Positions 1 through 11,089 are shown, counted from the stretch's first letter. The stretch: 64,000 bases of DNA from Doryteuthis pealeii (GCA_023376005.1 CM042142.1:55590762-55654761), one strand, 5' to 3'. Made by a program: numbers and translations. The notes: generated by a model from the sequence alone, not told the origin.

Positions 1-982
1 GAATGTCTACACTCTGGACTGAAGTTTGAATTTGCTTTATGTGTGATTATTTTTGTGAATTTAGTGAACTCAGGTCAAGAGGTCAAAGTTTCAAAGGGTT
101 AAAAAAGAAATCATTGTGTGAATGAATTTTAGGAAATGTCACTGATATGCTCGTGTTAAATACTTCCTATTACTTCTAAGGGTCTTCTATAATGTCTGTG
201 ACGATGAGAATAAAATTAAAATTGAAAAAATAACAAACTCCCATGAGTCTTCACCGGAAGAACCCTCTAAGCATATGCGGGGAAAAAAGACCCACTTCTG
301 ACCCCCAAGACATGCTCTCGGACATTCTGACTTAGGCCTTAACTTGGAAAAGACACTATTACTGGCCAGGGAGATATTTCCTTACCACATGGTGGCTATG
401 ACCAGTGATAAAGCCTAAATCATAAAACCACCTTTTCCTTTGTCTCTTTCTTTTTCTTCCCTTGAATTCCTTTTTCAGTGCAACCACCAAATAAAATGGG
501 GTTAAAAGCAAACCCTAAGAACACGCACCAAGAACAAAAGCTACCTTTTAAACCTAAACATTAAACATCTTGCGACCCATATCACTTTATTTTTTTTGAA
601 TTGAGTTGTCTGAGGGTTCTTCTTCGTTGGGGTCATCTCTCTTCTTGGTTCTGAGTTTTATTTCTGTTCTTGTTAAAAAGAAACCTGTGGGTTTTTAAGT
701 TTCTGTGTGTAGGAATTAGGCTTTTCGGTTATTTTTGATGCATGTTCGTTGCTTGTTTCTTTCTTAAACCCCATTATATGTTTTCTTTCTTCTTGTAGAT
801 TGCCAGGCTGAAAAGGAATCAATGGAAGGAAAAGAAGAAATAAAGACAAAAGATACTTTTAGGATTCAGACTTTATTCCTAGGTTCATAGTTATTTCTTG
901 GAAAGGAGATTTTCTCCCGAAACAGTTAATAATGTGTGTTCCGGTAAGGTCTGTGTTTGGAATGACTGAGGGATTTTCCAAG

Positions 983-1080
983 TGGTGCAGCCATATAATA
1001 GCACTGATATGATTATGGCTTGGAAGAATTTTTACTTGATCTTATCTTTGAGATCAACTGCATTGAATGGAGCTTGTCCC
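983..1080 (-). pseudogene. LINE reverse-transcriptase fragment
   Basis: The reverse strand encodes a short peptide close to FFQAIIISVLLYGCTTW, the segment after the reverse-transcriptase core in a LINE family that recurs at 6.3, 17.9, 33.8 and 39.7 kb. It has no start, no remaining domain and is cut by the palindromic element at 1081. It is a dead retrotransposon scrap, non-functional by itself. Confidence 0.7.
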
Positions 1081-1328
1081 GGACCATATGACCTTTAGGC
1101 ATATGATTTAGCAACCCTTTTGCTTTGCTGATTCATAAGTACATTTTTTCATTTACACCGTCAACATCCGGTTGTTTTTGTTAACAGACGATTTTTAGAG
1201 TTTTTTTTTAAATTATAAACTAACCCTAACCCTAACCCCTAACAAACAACCGGATGTTGATGGTGTAAATGAAAAAATGTACTTATGAATAAGCAAAGCA
1301 AAAGGGGTGCCTAAAGGTCATATGATCC
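1081..1328. mobile_element. Palindromic DNA-transposon derivative (MITE) with 8-bp target duplication
   Basis: Terminal inverted repeats of about 80 bases begin GGACCATATGACC and end GGTCATATGATCC. The direct repeat CTTGTCCC flanks both ends (1073-1080 and 1329-1336), which fits a DNA transposon making 8-bp target duplications, for example hAT, although the termini are not the classic hAT motif. The centre carries CCCTAA-type telomere-like repeats. No transposase is present. The left arm has accumulated a small insertion relative to the copy at 33887. Confidence 0.75.
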
Positions 1329-1461
1329 CTTGTCCCCCACTACCTAATCTGTGTTTACATCAACTGTTTGGTCTCTAAACAATTGTTAATGATGAATGTT
1401 ACTGGATGCAAATTATGGACTCTGTCTCTAAATAAATCATTAGACTGAGTTCCTTTCTACA

Positions 1462-2075
1462 CAGCCCTGTCAGCTGGAGCTTTAGACTACACCAATTGCA
1501 CCTCTGCAGATGGGTAAGATCCCCCAATGGGTCCACCTGTTGGCCATGGGTGGCACCTCTTTATACTTAAGGATGGAACCCAGGTGGCTGAGTAATTCAT
1601 GGCATGCACACTCCACTTTGGCCGTTACTTAGGCTAGGTAGGTGGTTGGACAGGCCTCCTCTGATCACTCGGTTAGCTGGTCATGTCAAGCCCTAGCACC
1701 TATATGATTATCCCTACCCTATTGCCCTTATGGCAAGCCCTGGCTCTTTTTATCATATGTGCTAGAAAGATGGTGGCTGAGGGTCTTAATGTCCTGAGTA
1801 TGACAAACTATCTGATGGTGAAGTTCTAATTCTGAAGCTCTGGGAAATGTGGAGTATCCCTTCATCATCATTACTCTCAGGTTTACTCTGATCTGGAGTG
1901 GTAGTACCAGTTAGGGTCCCATCTATGGGTTAAATAGATCACAAAATTAGTTTTTAAAAATGTGTTTTAAAAAAATTGAGTACCCATCAAGAATGAATAA
2001 AACAAAATGTCTTCGGCATAAAATAACCAATGTGTTGACATGCCACAAAAACCAACCAACCAACCAACCAACCAA
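1462..2075 (+). mobile_element. ~610-bp non-coding retroposon, full length
   Basis: The element starts CAGCCCTGTCAGCTG and ends in an (ACCA)n-type simple tail. An 11-base target duplication flanks it (1451-1461 and 2076-2086, one mismatch). A simple-repeat tail plus such duplications indicates target-primed reverse transcription, so it behaves like a long SINE or a LINE-mobilised retroposon. I see no reliable Pol III A/B boxes and no coding frame. Other copies lie at 2818, 21146, 34271, 35628 and 62335. The last ~60 bases before the tail are shared with short fragments elsewhere in the window. Confidence 0.75.
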
Positions 2076-2817
2076 TCCCTTCTACAAAGTGGTGGGAGAG
2101 CAAAGCCATTGAGTTTCTAATTCTCTGGTACTCCAGTTTTTCAAGAGAAACACAATGTCTTTTATGCATAAACAGTGTTACAACTAATTTGAATAAACAA
2201 ACAGACAATGACATAAAAGACTGAAGAGTTCCAATGAAATGAACAAATAAAACATCATAAACTTAAGATGCTGGCTAACAAATTTCAATAGATTTCCTTT
2301 TTTTAAAATTTTACTCAAATTTATTCTCTGATCATGAAAATAAAAATTGACATAAATTCTGACGAATTTGAAACTTTTTTGTACACATTAATTCCTATAC
2401 AATTCACAAAATATTGTAAGCATTAATTTGTATAAAACTGTTTTCGTTCTTAAGGGCCAAAATAAATTCTTGTATGTTGATTCCATTGCATTGTACAATT
2501 GTCAGGAACAAAAGGGACAAGCTATTGATCACTGCAAAGAATTGGCAAATATATACACATCTATCGTTTCTTTGTTCTTGGAGATTAAAAACCACAAAAC
2601 TTAAATAATCAACTGATCTATTCTGTTGGAGTAAAATAACATTTCATTCCAACTTTTCATTTCGTATGATTTTTTAGCTGATCTCATAATATAAAAGTCT
2701 TTTTAAAAAGATCATTGACAAGTATATTATATATAAAATTCAATGCGCAATATTCTTTATTGTGAAATAAATTGTCTGTTGTAAGAACAATATAAAGTTC
2801 TAATGATGGTTAGTTTG
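2076..2817. other. Unassigned spacer inside an inverted retroposon pair
   Basis: AT-rich sequence between two oppositely oriented ~610-bp retroposons. It is nearly identical in both segmental copies, including a 63-codon reverse-strand frame at 2404-2595 that is residue-for-residue identical at 35215-35406. Nothing in that frame resembles a known domain, so I do not call it a gene. Confidence 0.5.
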
Positions 2818-3418
2818 TTTGGGTTTTACGGCACGTCAACCCATTGGGTCATTTATGTTGAAAGACATTCTTCATGGGTACTCAATTTTTTTACAAACAC
2901 ATTTCTTTAATCTCATTTTTTTTCTATTTAACTCAAAGATACTACTTTAACCTAACAGAAACTAACACTCCAGGTCAGAGTGGACTTGGAAGTAATGGTG
3001 ATCAAGGGTTACTCCAGATACCACATAACTCCAAACTAGAACTTCACCATTAGTCTAAACGTCATACCCAGGACATAAGACCCTCAGCCACTACCTTCTA
3101 GTACATATGATAAAAAGGGTTAGGGGTTGCCACAGGGCCATAAGGTTAGGACAATCATATAGGTACTAGGGCTTGATGTGACCAGCCGATTGATTAGAGG
3201 GAACCTCTCCGACTGCCTGTCTAGCCTAAGTAAGCCAAAGTGACATGTTACATATCATGGACTGCTCAGCCACCAGGATTCCATACTTAAGCATCACAAG
3301 TAGCCACCCACAGTCAACAGGTGGCCTCATTTTTTTTTTTGGGGGGGGGGGGGGGGTCTTACCCTCTGTAGAATTGCAGCCTGTGTATTCTTAAGCGTCC
3401 CAGCTGACAGGGCTGGGT
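2818..3418 (-). mobile_element. ~610-bp retroposon, inverted copy
   Basis: Reverse-complement copy of the element at 1462: tail side at left (TTTGGGTTTTACGGCA...), head at right (CAGCTGACAGGGCTG). Imperfect 10-base target duplications resembling GTTCTAATGA flank it. Together with the 1462 copy it forms a ~600-bp inverted repeat with a ~740-bp spacer. A poly-T/poly-G tract near 3331-3357 interrupts it and varies in length between segmental copies. Confidence 0.75.
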
Positions 3419-3753
3419 TCTTGTGAGCTGATACAATAACTGACAACATAATACCAATTCTCTTTTATTAAGTCATCATGAACAATGAATGGAGTTTAAG
3501 TAACTAACACATATAACTACACAGAAGATGAATTTGCACTAGAATTCTATCAATTAATACCTACATGTACCTACCTACATACCTACCTACTTACCTCTAT
3601 CCGTGGAATTTGGCATGCATCACACTAAGGTGCTAGGCTGGATATCTAGTCACGTCCCCACTCTTCAATGTCCAATATTAACATTAGTATATTCAATGCT
3701 ATAGCATCACGGAATAAACAGGAGGAAAGACAAGATGAGCCCATTTACACATA

Positions 3754-4000
3754 TAGGTAAAATTGGTGAAGTGGCCTATTGTCAGTGTCAACTGGACAGC
3801 AAGGGAGTCTATCCCTTTTAACTAGCACTTAACTAGGGGATAGTTTTTTTTTGCATCTGAAGTGGAGCGCCACACCTACCATCAGCTCCCTGCTTTATCA
3901 CACAGATCAAGCTGTGCTACTTATGCACAAAGTTGGAGAAGTCTGATATTGAACCCAGACCTTGCGGTTCTTTGGCGGATGCTCTATAAACTAGCTAAAA
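3754..4000 (-). mobile_element. tRNA-derived SINE (family 1)
   Basis: Reverse-complement SINE: the tRNA-like head, with a degenerate B box (rc of GATATTGAACCC) and A box, lies at right, the body in the middle, and the TCGGTATCAGCC-type 3' region at left. A further decayed SINE-like piece follows at about 4010-4130. In segmental copy 2 a Helitron sits exactly at the left end of this element. Confidence 0.8.
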
Positions 4001-4162
4001 CGAACAGTAGTGGTACTATTTTACCAGTAACTCAGGGAATGAGGGGGCTCATACCTTTTACCTCAGAGTATTAGTTTGTGCTTAGTTGGCAAGGTCTGGT
4101 ATCAAACCTGGAATTTCGTGTCACATCCTGCTCTTGGAGGAGGAGTTGGGGTAAATATATGA

Positions 4163-4445
4163 AGCCATGTAGTGTAATGGTTAGAGTCGTAGGAAATGGA
4201 TTCGTCAACCCGAGTTCAAATCCTGGACAAGGCTGTTTACATTTCCCATAATGCTAATACTTTTGGGAAAGATATGCATCTAACTACTCTCCGTCCAGCT
4301 ATGGGCAAATAATAGAGCAGAGTGGGTTCTTTAACCTTGATTAGGTAACCAGTCTAGGAGAAGGAAAACTCTGAATTCAAACCTGTTAAACTTCACTTAA
4401 GAAATTGACCTTGTGTCACATCCTACTCATGTGGAGGGGTTGGTA
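4163..4445 (+). mobile_element. tRNA-derived SINE (family 2)
   Basis: Head with A box GTAGTGTAATGGTTAGAG and B box GAGTTCAAATCC, about 30 bases apart, typical of a tRNA-derived Pol III promoter. The ~210-base body ends TCACATCCTACTCATGTGGAGG. It differs from family 1 in both head and body. It is a SINE rather than a tRNA gene: the acceptor stem does not close and the body is repeated at other loci. Confidence 0.8.
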
Positions 4446-4765
4446 AATATGTATGTATACTTAAAAAGCAAATATACATATACCATGTTTCCATGACTAG
4501 ATATCAGAGGGATGCAATTAAAGATGGAGAAATGTAGGGACTGAGTGTAAATAGTTACATCTATTAAAAAAATCCTCAAGATTTTCTATTGTTTAAACTC
4601 TATCAATTCTTTTCAATATATTCTTAATGTTAAGTGCAAATTTTATAATCTGACATTGAAAAAAAAGTTGCTAAAAGATTAATTCTTTTTAAGAAAAATA
4701 TCACATGATATCAAATGAGTAAAATATATTTTTTGCAGTTTTATTTTATGTTTAATTCATTTTAT

Positions 4766-4836
<71 letters not shown>

Positions 4837-5117
4837 CATATATATGTGTGTGTGTATATACATTTATATATATGTGTGTGTGTATAATATATATATATGC
4901 ATGTGTATATACATATATATATATGTATACACAACACACATATATTGTATGCACACATATATATATATATATATGTGTATACATATATATTATATGTGTG
5001 TGTGTGTGTGTGTGATATATATATATATGCATGTGTATATACATATATATGTATACACACACATATATATATGCACACACATATATATGTATGTGTATAT
5101 ACATATATATATATATA

Positions 5118-5150
<33 letters not shown>

Positions 5151-5160
5151 ATACATGTGT
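4766..5160. repeat. Compound (TA)n/(TG)n microsatellite
   Basis: About 390 bases of alternating TA and TG/CA runs. It is open in several frames only because the repeats contain few stops; the Tyr/Ile/Val/Cys or His/Thr/Tyr translations are meaningless. It lies on the downstream side of the reverse-strand hammerhead at 5277-5321. Confidence 0.95.
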
Positions 5161-5276
5161 AGACAGAGAGTGAGAGAGAGATGCGAATGAGAAAAATTTG
5201 CAAGAAAAACTACTCGACGCTACAACAGCAGAGCAGGTGTACAATCCAGAAGATATCAAATTATGAACACTAGAAG

Positions 5277-5321
5277 TCCATTACTTTAAGTTTCATGTGT
5301 TGCGCACAATCATCAGACAGA
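5277..5321 (-). ncRNA. Hammerhead ribozyme motif, intact core
   Basis: On the minus strand: CTGATGA (5316-5310), a stem-II hairpin with TGTG/CACA paired, GAAA (5294-5291), a self-complementary stem III (ACTT-A-AAGT) and cleavage triplet GTA, with cleavage predicted between 5282 and 5281. Flanking strands TCTGT and ATGGA form a 5-bp stem I with two wobbles. A U-U mismatch at the base of stem II is a weakness. All core residues match the hammerhead consensus. The motif is conserved in segmental copy 2. Confidence 0.65.
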
Positions 5322-5439
5322 AAAGTCTATAAGTGGCCAATAAATCGTAATTATATAGCAGTGTAAAGTCATGTGTTCAGATGAAAGTACACATGACACT
5401 CATATGCGGAAAAAATTATACACAAATGTAATATATAAT

Positions 5440-5462
5440 ATCTATCTATCTATCTATCTATC

Positions 5463-5494
<32 letters not shown>

Positions 5495-5581
5495 TATAGC
5501 AATAGAACTATCCAGATGGAAGAGAATAAATATGGAATTAGTCAGGTGGTAAATGACTTGAGAAATTTATTAATATGTTCA

Positions 5582-5616
<35 letters not shown>

Positions 5617-5618
5617 TA
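5440..5618. repeat. (CTAT)n/(TA)n microsatellites
   Basis: A (CTAT)n run passing into (TA)n at 5440-5497, then a second TA run at 5585-5617, separated by ~90 bases of unique sequence. Both differ in length from their counterparts near 38.8 and 38.95 kb. Confidence 0.9.
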
Positions 5619-6084
5619 ATTAATTTGTGGAATTTACATGAGTTAGCTGGTTAAATGATAGTATAAGAAGCAGAGATTTTTTATCATTATCAGTTTTAAG
5701 CCATAAGTAAAGCAATATATAACAATTTTCATTTGTTGTTGATGTCAATGAATTTCATTTGTTAATCACTCATAGTTTTTCTTTGCTTAAAACTCTTAAC
5801 ATCCTGTTGAGATTTTCTAAGTCCAGAGCATTCCTATAAGGATATATAAAAAAATGGCTAAAAATGACTTTTGCATCTAAAAGTTACCTTTATTTCCTTA
5901 AATCAAAGATTTCTACATATGTTTAATATTAAATTTAAACAAAGGCTATTGTTTGGGGCTGATTAGTTAAAACGAATGTGACTTCCAGCCGGGTGGAATG
6001 AGGTGGTATAGGACTTTAAGAGTTTAAAGCGGCAACTACATATTGCCATTAGCACAAGGATCAGACCTTCTGTATTAAACTTCA

Positions 6085-6372
6085 GACTCATACTAATACA
6101 GTGATCTGGACACAGGTGTGTCCATGCATAGTTGTCCACAGGAGAACATAATAGTTCGTTAATAGTTTGTATGATAGGAGTGGCCATGCTGCTACTTTAT
6201 GTGGAGTGCCGCTTACAAGATTCGTTCAGGACAGCATTCTTGTGTAATTTACATCTAGCTTCTTTTTTTTTTCAATCATTTCATTAAAGTCCAACTGGTG
6301 CAGCCATACATTAGCACTGAAATGGCTATAGTCTGGAAGAATTTTTGCTTTATATTATCAGAGAGATCAGGT
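6085..6372 (-). pseudogene. Degenerate LINE fragment
   Basis: The reverse strand of 6281-6345 encodes a peptide close to FFQTIAISVLMYGCT, the same LINE segment as at 17.9 kb. Further left, 6100-6240 matches the following 3' part of that LINE with frameshifts. A ~50-base stretch present at 39525 is deleted here. There is no usable frame. Confidence 0.6.
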
Positions 6373-6403
6373 TTCCATATGAGTGATAATATGTCAATGG
6401 CAG

Positions 6404-6408
<5 letters not shown>

Positions 6409-6439
<31 letters not shown>

Positions 6440-6689
6440 AAAAATGTAAGTAAAGTCGATGTGGTGGCCTAATGTCAGTATCAGTCAGATACGAGGGAGT
6501 CTATCTCCTTTTCACTAATGCTAGACCAAGGAGATTGTTTTTGCCTGAGGTGGAGCGCCAAACCTACATCAGCTCCTCACTTTACTACACAGATCCCTGT
6601 GTTACTCATGCGCTGAGTTGGCGAGGACCGGTATCGAATCAGGAACATTGCATTCCTAAGCAAGTGCTCTACCAATTGAGCTAAACCAG

Positions 6690-6729
<40 letters not shown>
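6409..6729 (-). mobile_element. SINE family 1 bracketed by (TA)n
   Basis: The SINE occupies 6437-6693 in reverse orientation, ending in GAGCTAAACCAGTC (A box, reverse complement). TA repeats abut both sides (6409-6435 and 6694-6729), so it appears to have landed inside a TA tract. Confidence 0.8.
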
Positions 6730-6736
<7 letters not shown>

Positions 6737-6938
6737 GAAAACACCACAAATTGCTGTTAAAGTGAAAACATTTTATAACTTTGCTGACATCGAACAACAT
6801 TTCGACCCTACGAAAATCACCACTAGAGCTTGCCCATTCCCCATGCTGCCAGAGCGGAGACAAAAGTCACATGAGTTCAAAACAAAAATCCCGACGTTGC
6901 AAAAAAGAAAAAGTTATAAAATAGTACCGAATGTACAC

Positions 6939-6990
<52 letters not shown>

Positions 6991-7283
6991 CCAAGCGTGT
7001 TGAAAGATCCTTGCGGAGAGAAAAACCGGCAGAGAGTTTGATTGTAAAATATACTACCAACATCAACCAGGAAGAAAAATTTTTGAAAAAAAGAAAAGAC
7101 CAGATATTCGTACCAACAAAAAATAATCTATTGGTATAGTATTTGGCCAAAAGAAAAAAACAATTTATATGCATATATATGTATATAAGATATATATATA
7201 TTCATATAACCGCTAGGAGAAGCTAATTTGTAAAAAGTGCTCGATACCTAAGTAGAGCCAAGTAATAAGGATATCTACTGAGT

Positions 7284-7334
7284 CAGACGAACCTACTATT
7301 AGTTTCGCATAAAGCTCTTCAGGGCTAAAATCTG
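7284..7334 (-). ncRNA. Hammerhead ribozyme motif in left arm
   Basis: Minus strand: CTGAAGA (7322-7316), short stem II GC-TTTAT-GC, GAAA (7306-7303), self-complementary stem III ACTA-A-TAGT, cleavage triplet GTA with the predicted cut between 7294 and 7293. Stem I is AGCC with GGTT, then an internal loop, then CAGA with TCTG, which resembles natural hammerheads with a loop in stem I. The 2-bp stem II is short. Confidence 0.65.
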
Positions 7335-7590
7335 ACTGAAGAAGAAAAGGAGCAAGACCAATAAATACTACTAACCACATAAATCATTTAAATTATCAAA
7401 TCATACTGACCAATAAAAACCTGAACGCATTAGTTTATTGTTTAATTAAAAAATATTTAATTTCTATATTAACTGATTTTTCTATTTATTTATTTATTTA
7501 TTTATTTATTTTTTTTTTAAATATTATTTAGAATCAAGCAGATTTATGTGGTTAGTAGTATTTATTGGTCTTGCTCCTTTCTTCTTCAGT

Positions 7591-7640
7591 CAGATTTTAG
7601 CCCTGAAGGCTTTATGCGAAACTAATAGTAGGTTTCGTCT
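7591..7640 (+). ncRNA. Decayed hammerhead in right arm
   Basis: Mirror copy of the left-arm motif. Stem I strands, stem II, GAAA and the palindromic stem III persist, but one A is missing from the CTGAAGA core, giving CTGAAG followed directly by stem II. Probably inactive. Confidence 0.5.
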
Positions 7641-8083
7641 GACTCAGTAGATATCCTTATATATATATATATATATAATATATGTGTGTGTGTGTGTGTG
7701 TGTGTTTGATTCACCAACTCTAGAACAAGGTATCATTCATGGAGCACTAAGGGAAAAATGAATTTTGTTAATCACTTGTACTTTTTTCTTTACTTAAAGC
7801 AGCAGCTACATATAATCATTAAGCACAAGAATCACACCTCTATATTAAACTTGTCTCAATATCTTTGAATTAATATTTCTAAAAATAAAAAAATAAAACC
7901 ACTTTTAGAAGACTAGTTTTAACTTACTCTTTAATTAATCCATTCTGAGATCGTTAGTGCATCTCGGAGTTTTTCAATTTCTCTAGAGGAGAGGGGAAAC
8001 CATTTGCTTGGATTCCTCCTTTCTTGTGGGAAAGGGATAGCCGGAGTCACATTTGATTGAGGTTCACCGGTGGCTTCTCATAT

Positions 8084-8338
8084 AAAGTAAAGTAAAGTCG
8101 ACGGGGCGGCCTAAGTTGGGTATCAGCCAGTCAGTGAGGGAGTCTATCCCTTTTTTAATCTGCTAGACAAGGAGATTGTTTTAGCATCTGAGGTGAGCGC
8201 CATACCTACCATCAGCCCCTTTTACTTTAAACCACAGAATCCCTGTGCTACTCATCTGCTGAGTTGGCGAGACAAGTATCGAACTAGGAATCTTGTGGTT
8301 TCTAGCGATGTTTCTAACGAGTGAGCTAACCAGCCCTC
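8084..8338 (-). mobile_element. SINE family 1
   Basis: Reverse orientation, from TAAAGTCGACGGGGCGGCC at left to GAGCTAACCAGCCC at right. Several single-base deletions relative to the counterpart at 40797 suggest noisy consensus near the gap. Confidence 0.85.
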
Positions 8339-8506
8339 AAAGTACACCTGTGAGTTATTTGCGTGCTGAGATCTCAATTCCTGAGCACAGGGTCACTAGG
8401 TGGAGGTGTATGATGTTAAAACCCGAACACTAATGATCATCGGATTACATTAACTGACGAATGTTAAGTCAGCACTTTAGGGTGTATTCTCGAAATATTA
8501 TTTAGG
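8339..8506. other. Unassigned repeat-like end of duplicated segment
   Basis: Matches 41053-41230 with many indels. Includes CCCGAA(A)CAC and CTGACGA words that occur in Penelope/hammerhead-type sequence, but I cannot pair the stems convincingly. Confidence 0.4.
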
Positions 8507-8606
8507 NNNNNNNNNNNNNNNNNNNNNNNNNNNNNNNNNNNNNNNNNNNNNNNNNNNNNNNNNNNNNNNNNNNNNNNNNNNNNNNNNNNNNNNNNNNNNN
8601 NNNNNN
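8507..8606. other. Assembly gap (100 N)
   Basis: Exactly 100 Ns, the conventional length for a gap of unknown size. Segmental copy 1 ends at its left edge. Confidence 1.
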
Positions 8607-9668
8607 TATTATATGTATATATGGGCCATATCATAGCGATGTTCTATGTACTTATAAAGAAAAATTTTTTTATATAAGTTTAAAGTTATATGGCATGTTT
8701 ACATTTGAATATGATTTCATTTCTTCTATTCAATTGTTTCTTCTGGTTTTTGAATTTTATCATTGCAATTTTTTCCCTAACAATTGAAACATAAAATACA
8801 CAAAATACATGAAATTAGAACATATATATTCACAAGTAAAAAATCAAATTACAAAACTACAATGTCACAGGTATGGCCAGCACGGGCAAACCATGAGGTT
8901 TATAGAATAAAGTTTTTAAAATGTGACACACTGACATTTGCATTTATTATTAGAGAGGTAGTTTTCTACTTGTTGATATGATATATTATATATAGCTTTG
9001 CTATTGACTTTGAACTTCAAGTCAATTGGTTGTCAGTTTCTTACTTTACTCATGAGCTATGCATCTAAAATCTTGTGAGACTGGTTAACTATCATTATGA
9101 ATTAATTGGCCCTAGTCATTTATTTAACTATATGGAGAGAGAAGGCAAGAGCAAACTTTAGGTTTAAACTTTTATATGTAAGATGCATATAAACCATATA
9201 TCTGTGCAAACAAATGACTTATTGAATAGAAATAATTACTTGAAACTATAGAATTATCAGTTTTAGATAGAAATACTTAAAACGATACAACTGTATGTAG
9301 ATTATTTGTATCAGATGAGAATACTTGTTATGGGCAAAAAAAAAAAGAAACAAGGTTTATAGAAATTGTGAGTGTGCCCTTGCCATGAATTGACATGTTT
9401 AACAAATTTGGAATTTTTAAAAAAATGAAAAAGACAAAAATAAGGAAAACGGGAAAATCACACCAGTGAGACCGGGTGTGAGATCTTCAAAACAACAAAG
9501 ACCAGACTAATGAGACAAATAAAATGTTGAAATAGATTTAAATTTATATCCAAACCAAGGTATTTATTCATGTATTTATAATACTCAATACATGCAAAAA
9601 TATATACACAAATCTTTTACATTTGAGTTCTCAGTTTTGGTTGGATCCTATCAAGGAAACACTTGATA

Positions 9669-9670
<2 letters not shown>
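8607..9670. other. No recognisable feature
   Basis: AT-rich sequence without conserved frames or repeat families I recognise. A short oligo-A run lies at 9338-9348. Confidence 0.6.
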
Positions 9671-9674
<4 letters not shown>

Positions 9675-9701
<27 letters not shown>

Positions 9702-9784
9702 TATATTCAAACCATTTTGCAGACCTTCTTTATTACAAAATATTTAATTTTCTCTTATTGTATCTACAACAACCTTTTCTCTTT

Positions 9785-9834
<50 letters not shown>

Positions 9835-10428
9835 TGTGTACATTAATATACATACAAACATAGATATGTATGTGCTGCATATTCACAGAGTACTCGTATA
9901 CACATACATATATGACTGTATATACATGAATATATTTGTATCTGCAAACAAACACATGTATATATTGCATAAATATTTATTTACATGCATATTCTCTGAG
10001 TACTTGGTGTATATGTTCATACTCGTGCATATATATATATATATGTATATATATATATGTATATATATATATATGTGTGTGTGTGTGTCTGTGTGTGTGT
10101 CTGCGTGTGTGTGTTTGTTTATATGTGTATCATAATATATATACATATATAAATGTATATATAGTTGAATATTTAGAGAGCACTTGCATATATTCATGCA
10201 TGTATATATATTATATATATAATATATATATATATGTATGTATGTTATGTATGTATGTATGTGTATATTAATATAATATGGATGCATAAATATATATATA
10301 TATATATATACCTTATATTCACAGAGTACTTTTATGCATAGGTTTGTGTATGTACATATATGTGTGTATTCTTGCATACATATATATATGTGTGTGTGTG
10401 TTTGTAAATATAAATGAATGCATAATAT

Positions 10429-10469
<41 letters not shown>

Positions 10470-10615
10470 TATATACACCTTCATCACGGAGTACTTTTAT
10501 GTCTATGTGTGTATATATGTACACATATGCATTTATACATGTATACTCATATAAATATAAATATATATAATATATATATTCCCAAAGAACTTGAACATAC
10601 ACATAGAAACAGGTA
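9675..10615. repeat. TA/TG/CA-rich compound repeat with higher-order period
   Basis: (AC)n at 9683-9703, a long (TA)n at 9785-9832, then TA/TG blocks punctuated about every 100-170 bases by a word close to TTCACAGAGTACTT (near 9881, 9990, 10170, 10318, 10485 and 10580). This is a degenerate minisatellite. The long Tyr/Ile/His frames across it are repeat artefacts. Confidence 0.85.
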
Positions 10616-10946
10616 ATTAGGTATATGTGTGCATGTCGATGGAACCAGAAAAATAATCAGAAAAAATTGAAAACATAGGAGAATTATGCATTGAATGGGA
10701 AGTTATTTTCTCAGTGAGATGTAAATATTGAGAACTCTGGCAATATTGTTTGGAGTTCTCTTATTGAGCAGTGAGGCTAATCAAACTAATCCACAATGCT
10801 ATATGAGATTGTCTATTCAGCTATAATGACACGGCATTTGCTCATACAAACTAATTCTTTCAACTGACTAGTCCTATATCATACATCATCCCTAAGAAGC
10901 TAGTCTAACATGTAATATGTTAAGGCATTCATTTTAGAGTCATTTG

Positions 10947-10980
<34 letters not shown>

Positions 10981-11089
10981 AAGACCAGTTGTGCTTATGC
11001 ACTTCTTTCTTTTGTTACCTCCCTTTTTTTAGTAATTTTTTTTTTTTTTATATAATCTTTAAAAACAAAGATTTTGTTTTTCTTTTCAT
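10616..11089. other. Non-coding, includes poly-A tract
   Basis: Mostly unique AT-rich sequence. A poly-A run at 10948-10979 is followed by T-rich sequence. No gene or repeat family identified. Confidence 0.5.

Larger units (their letters stand above)
6984..7678. mobile_element. Copy-1-specific insertion with 120-bp inverted repeats
   Basis: Relative to the second segmental copy, about 0.7 kb is inserted in a TA microsatellite. It holds two arms of ~120 bp (7265-7385 and 7541-7659) that are near-perfect reverse complements, around an AT-rich spacer. TA repeats border it on both sides. Each arm carries a hammerhead-type motif. 6984-7264 is unassigned AT/GA-rich sequence. Confidence 0.8.
1..8506. 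repeat. Segmental duplication, copy 1
   Basis: The whole stretch matches 32803-41230 in the same order and orientation, with scattered substitutions and many 1-3 base indels. It carries the same LINE scraps, palindromic element, inverted retroposon pair, SINEs, TA/TG tract and hammerhead motif. It lacks the Helitron of copy 2 and has a TA-bounded inverted-repeat insertion that copy 2 lacks. The end coincides exactly with an N gap, and indels become denser in the last ~150 bases, as in a low-quality contig end. It may be a true duplication or an unmerged haplotype. Confidence 0.93.

Noticed and set aside
1229..1252. Interstitial telomere or ancient chromosome end (also 34010-34050, 43720-43765)
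   Set aside because: Only a few imperfect CCCTAA units, always confined to the loop of a palindromic element.
4715..5259. Several long Tyr/Ile/His/Cys-rich reading frames on both strands (also 9623-10616 and 38184-38551)
   Set aside because: They are translations of TA/TG/CA microsatellites that lack stops; no domain, no codon bias, and lengths differ between segmental copies.
8440..8506. Hammerhead candidate CTGACGA..CGAAATATT (also 41178-41225)
   Set aside because: Stem II would need irregular long-range pairing and stem I and III are not evident; copy 1 is also error-prone at this contig end.
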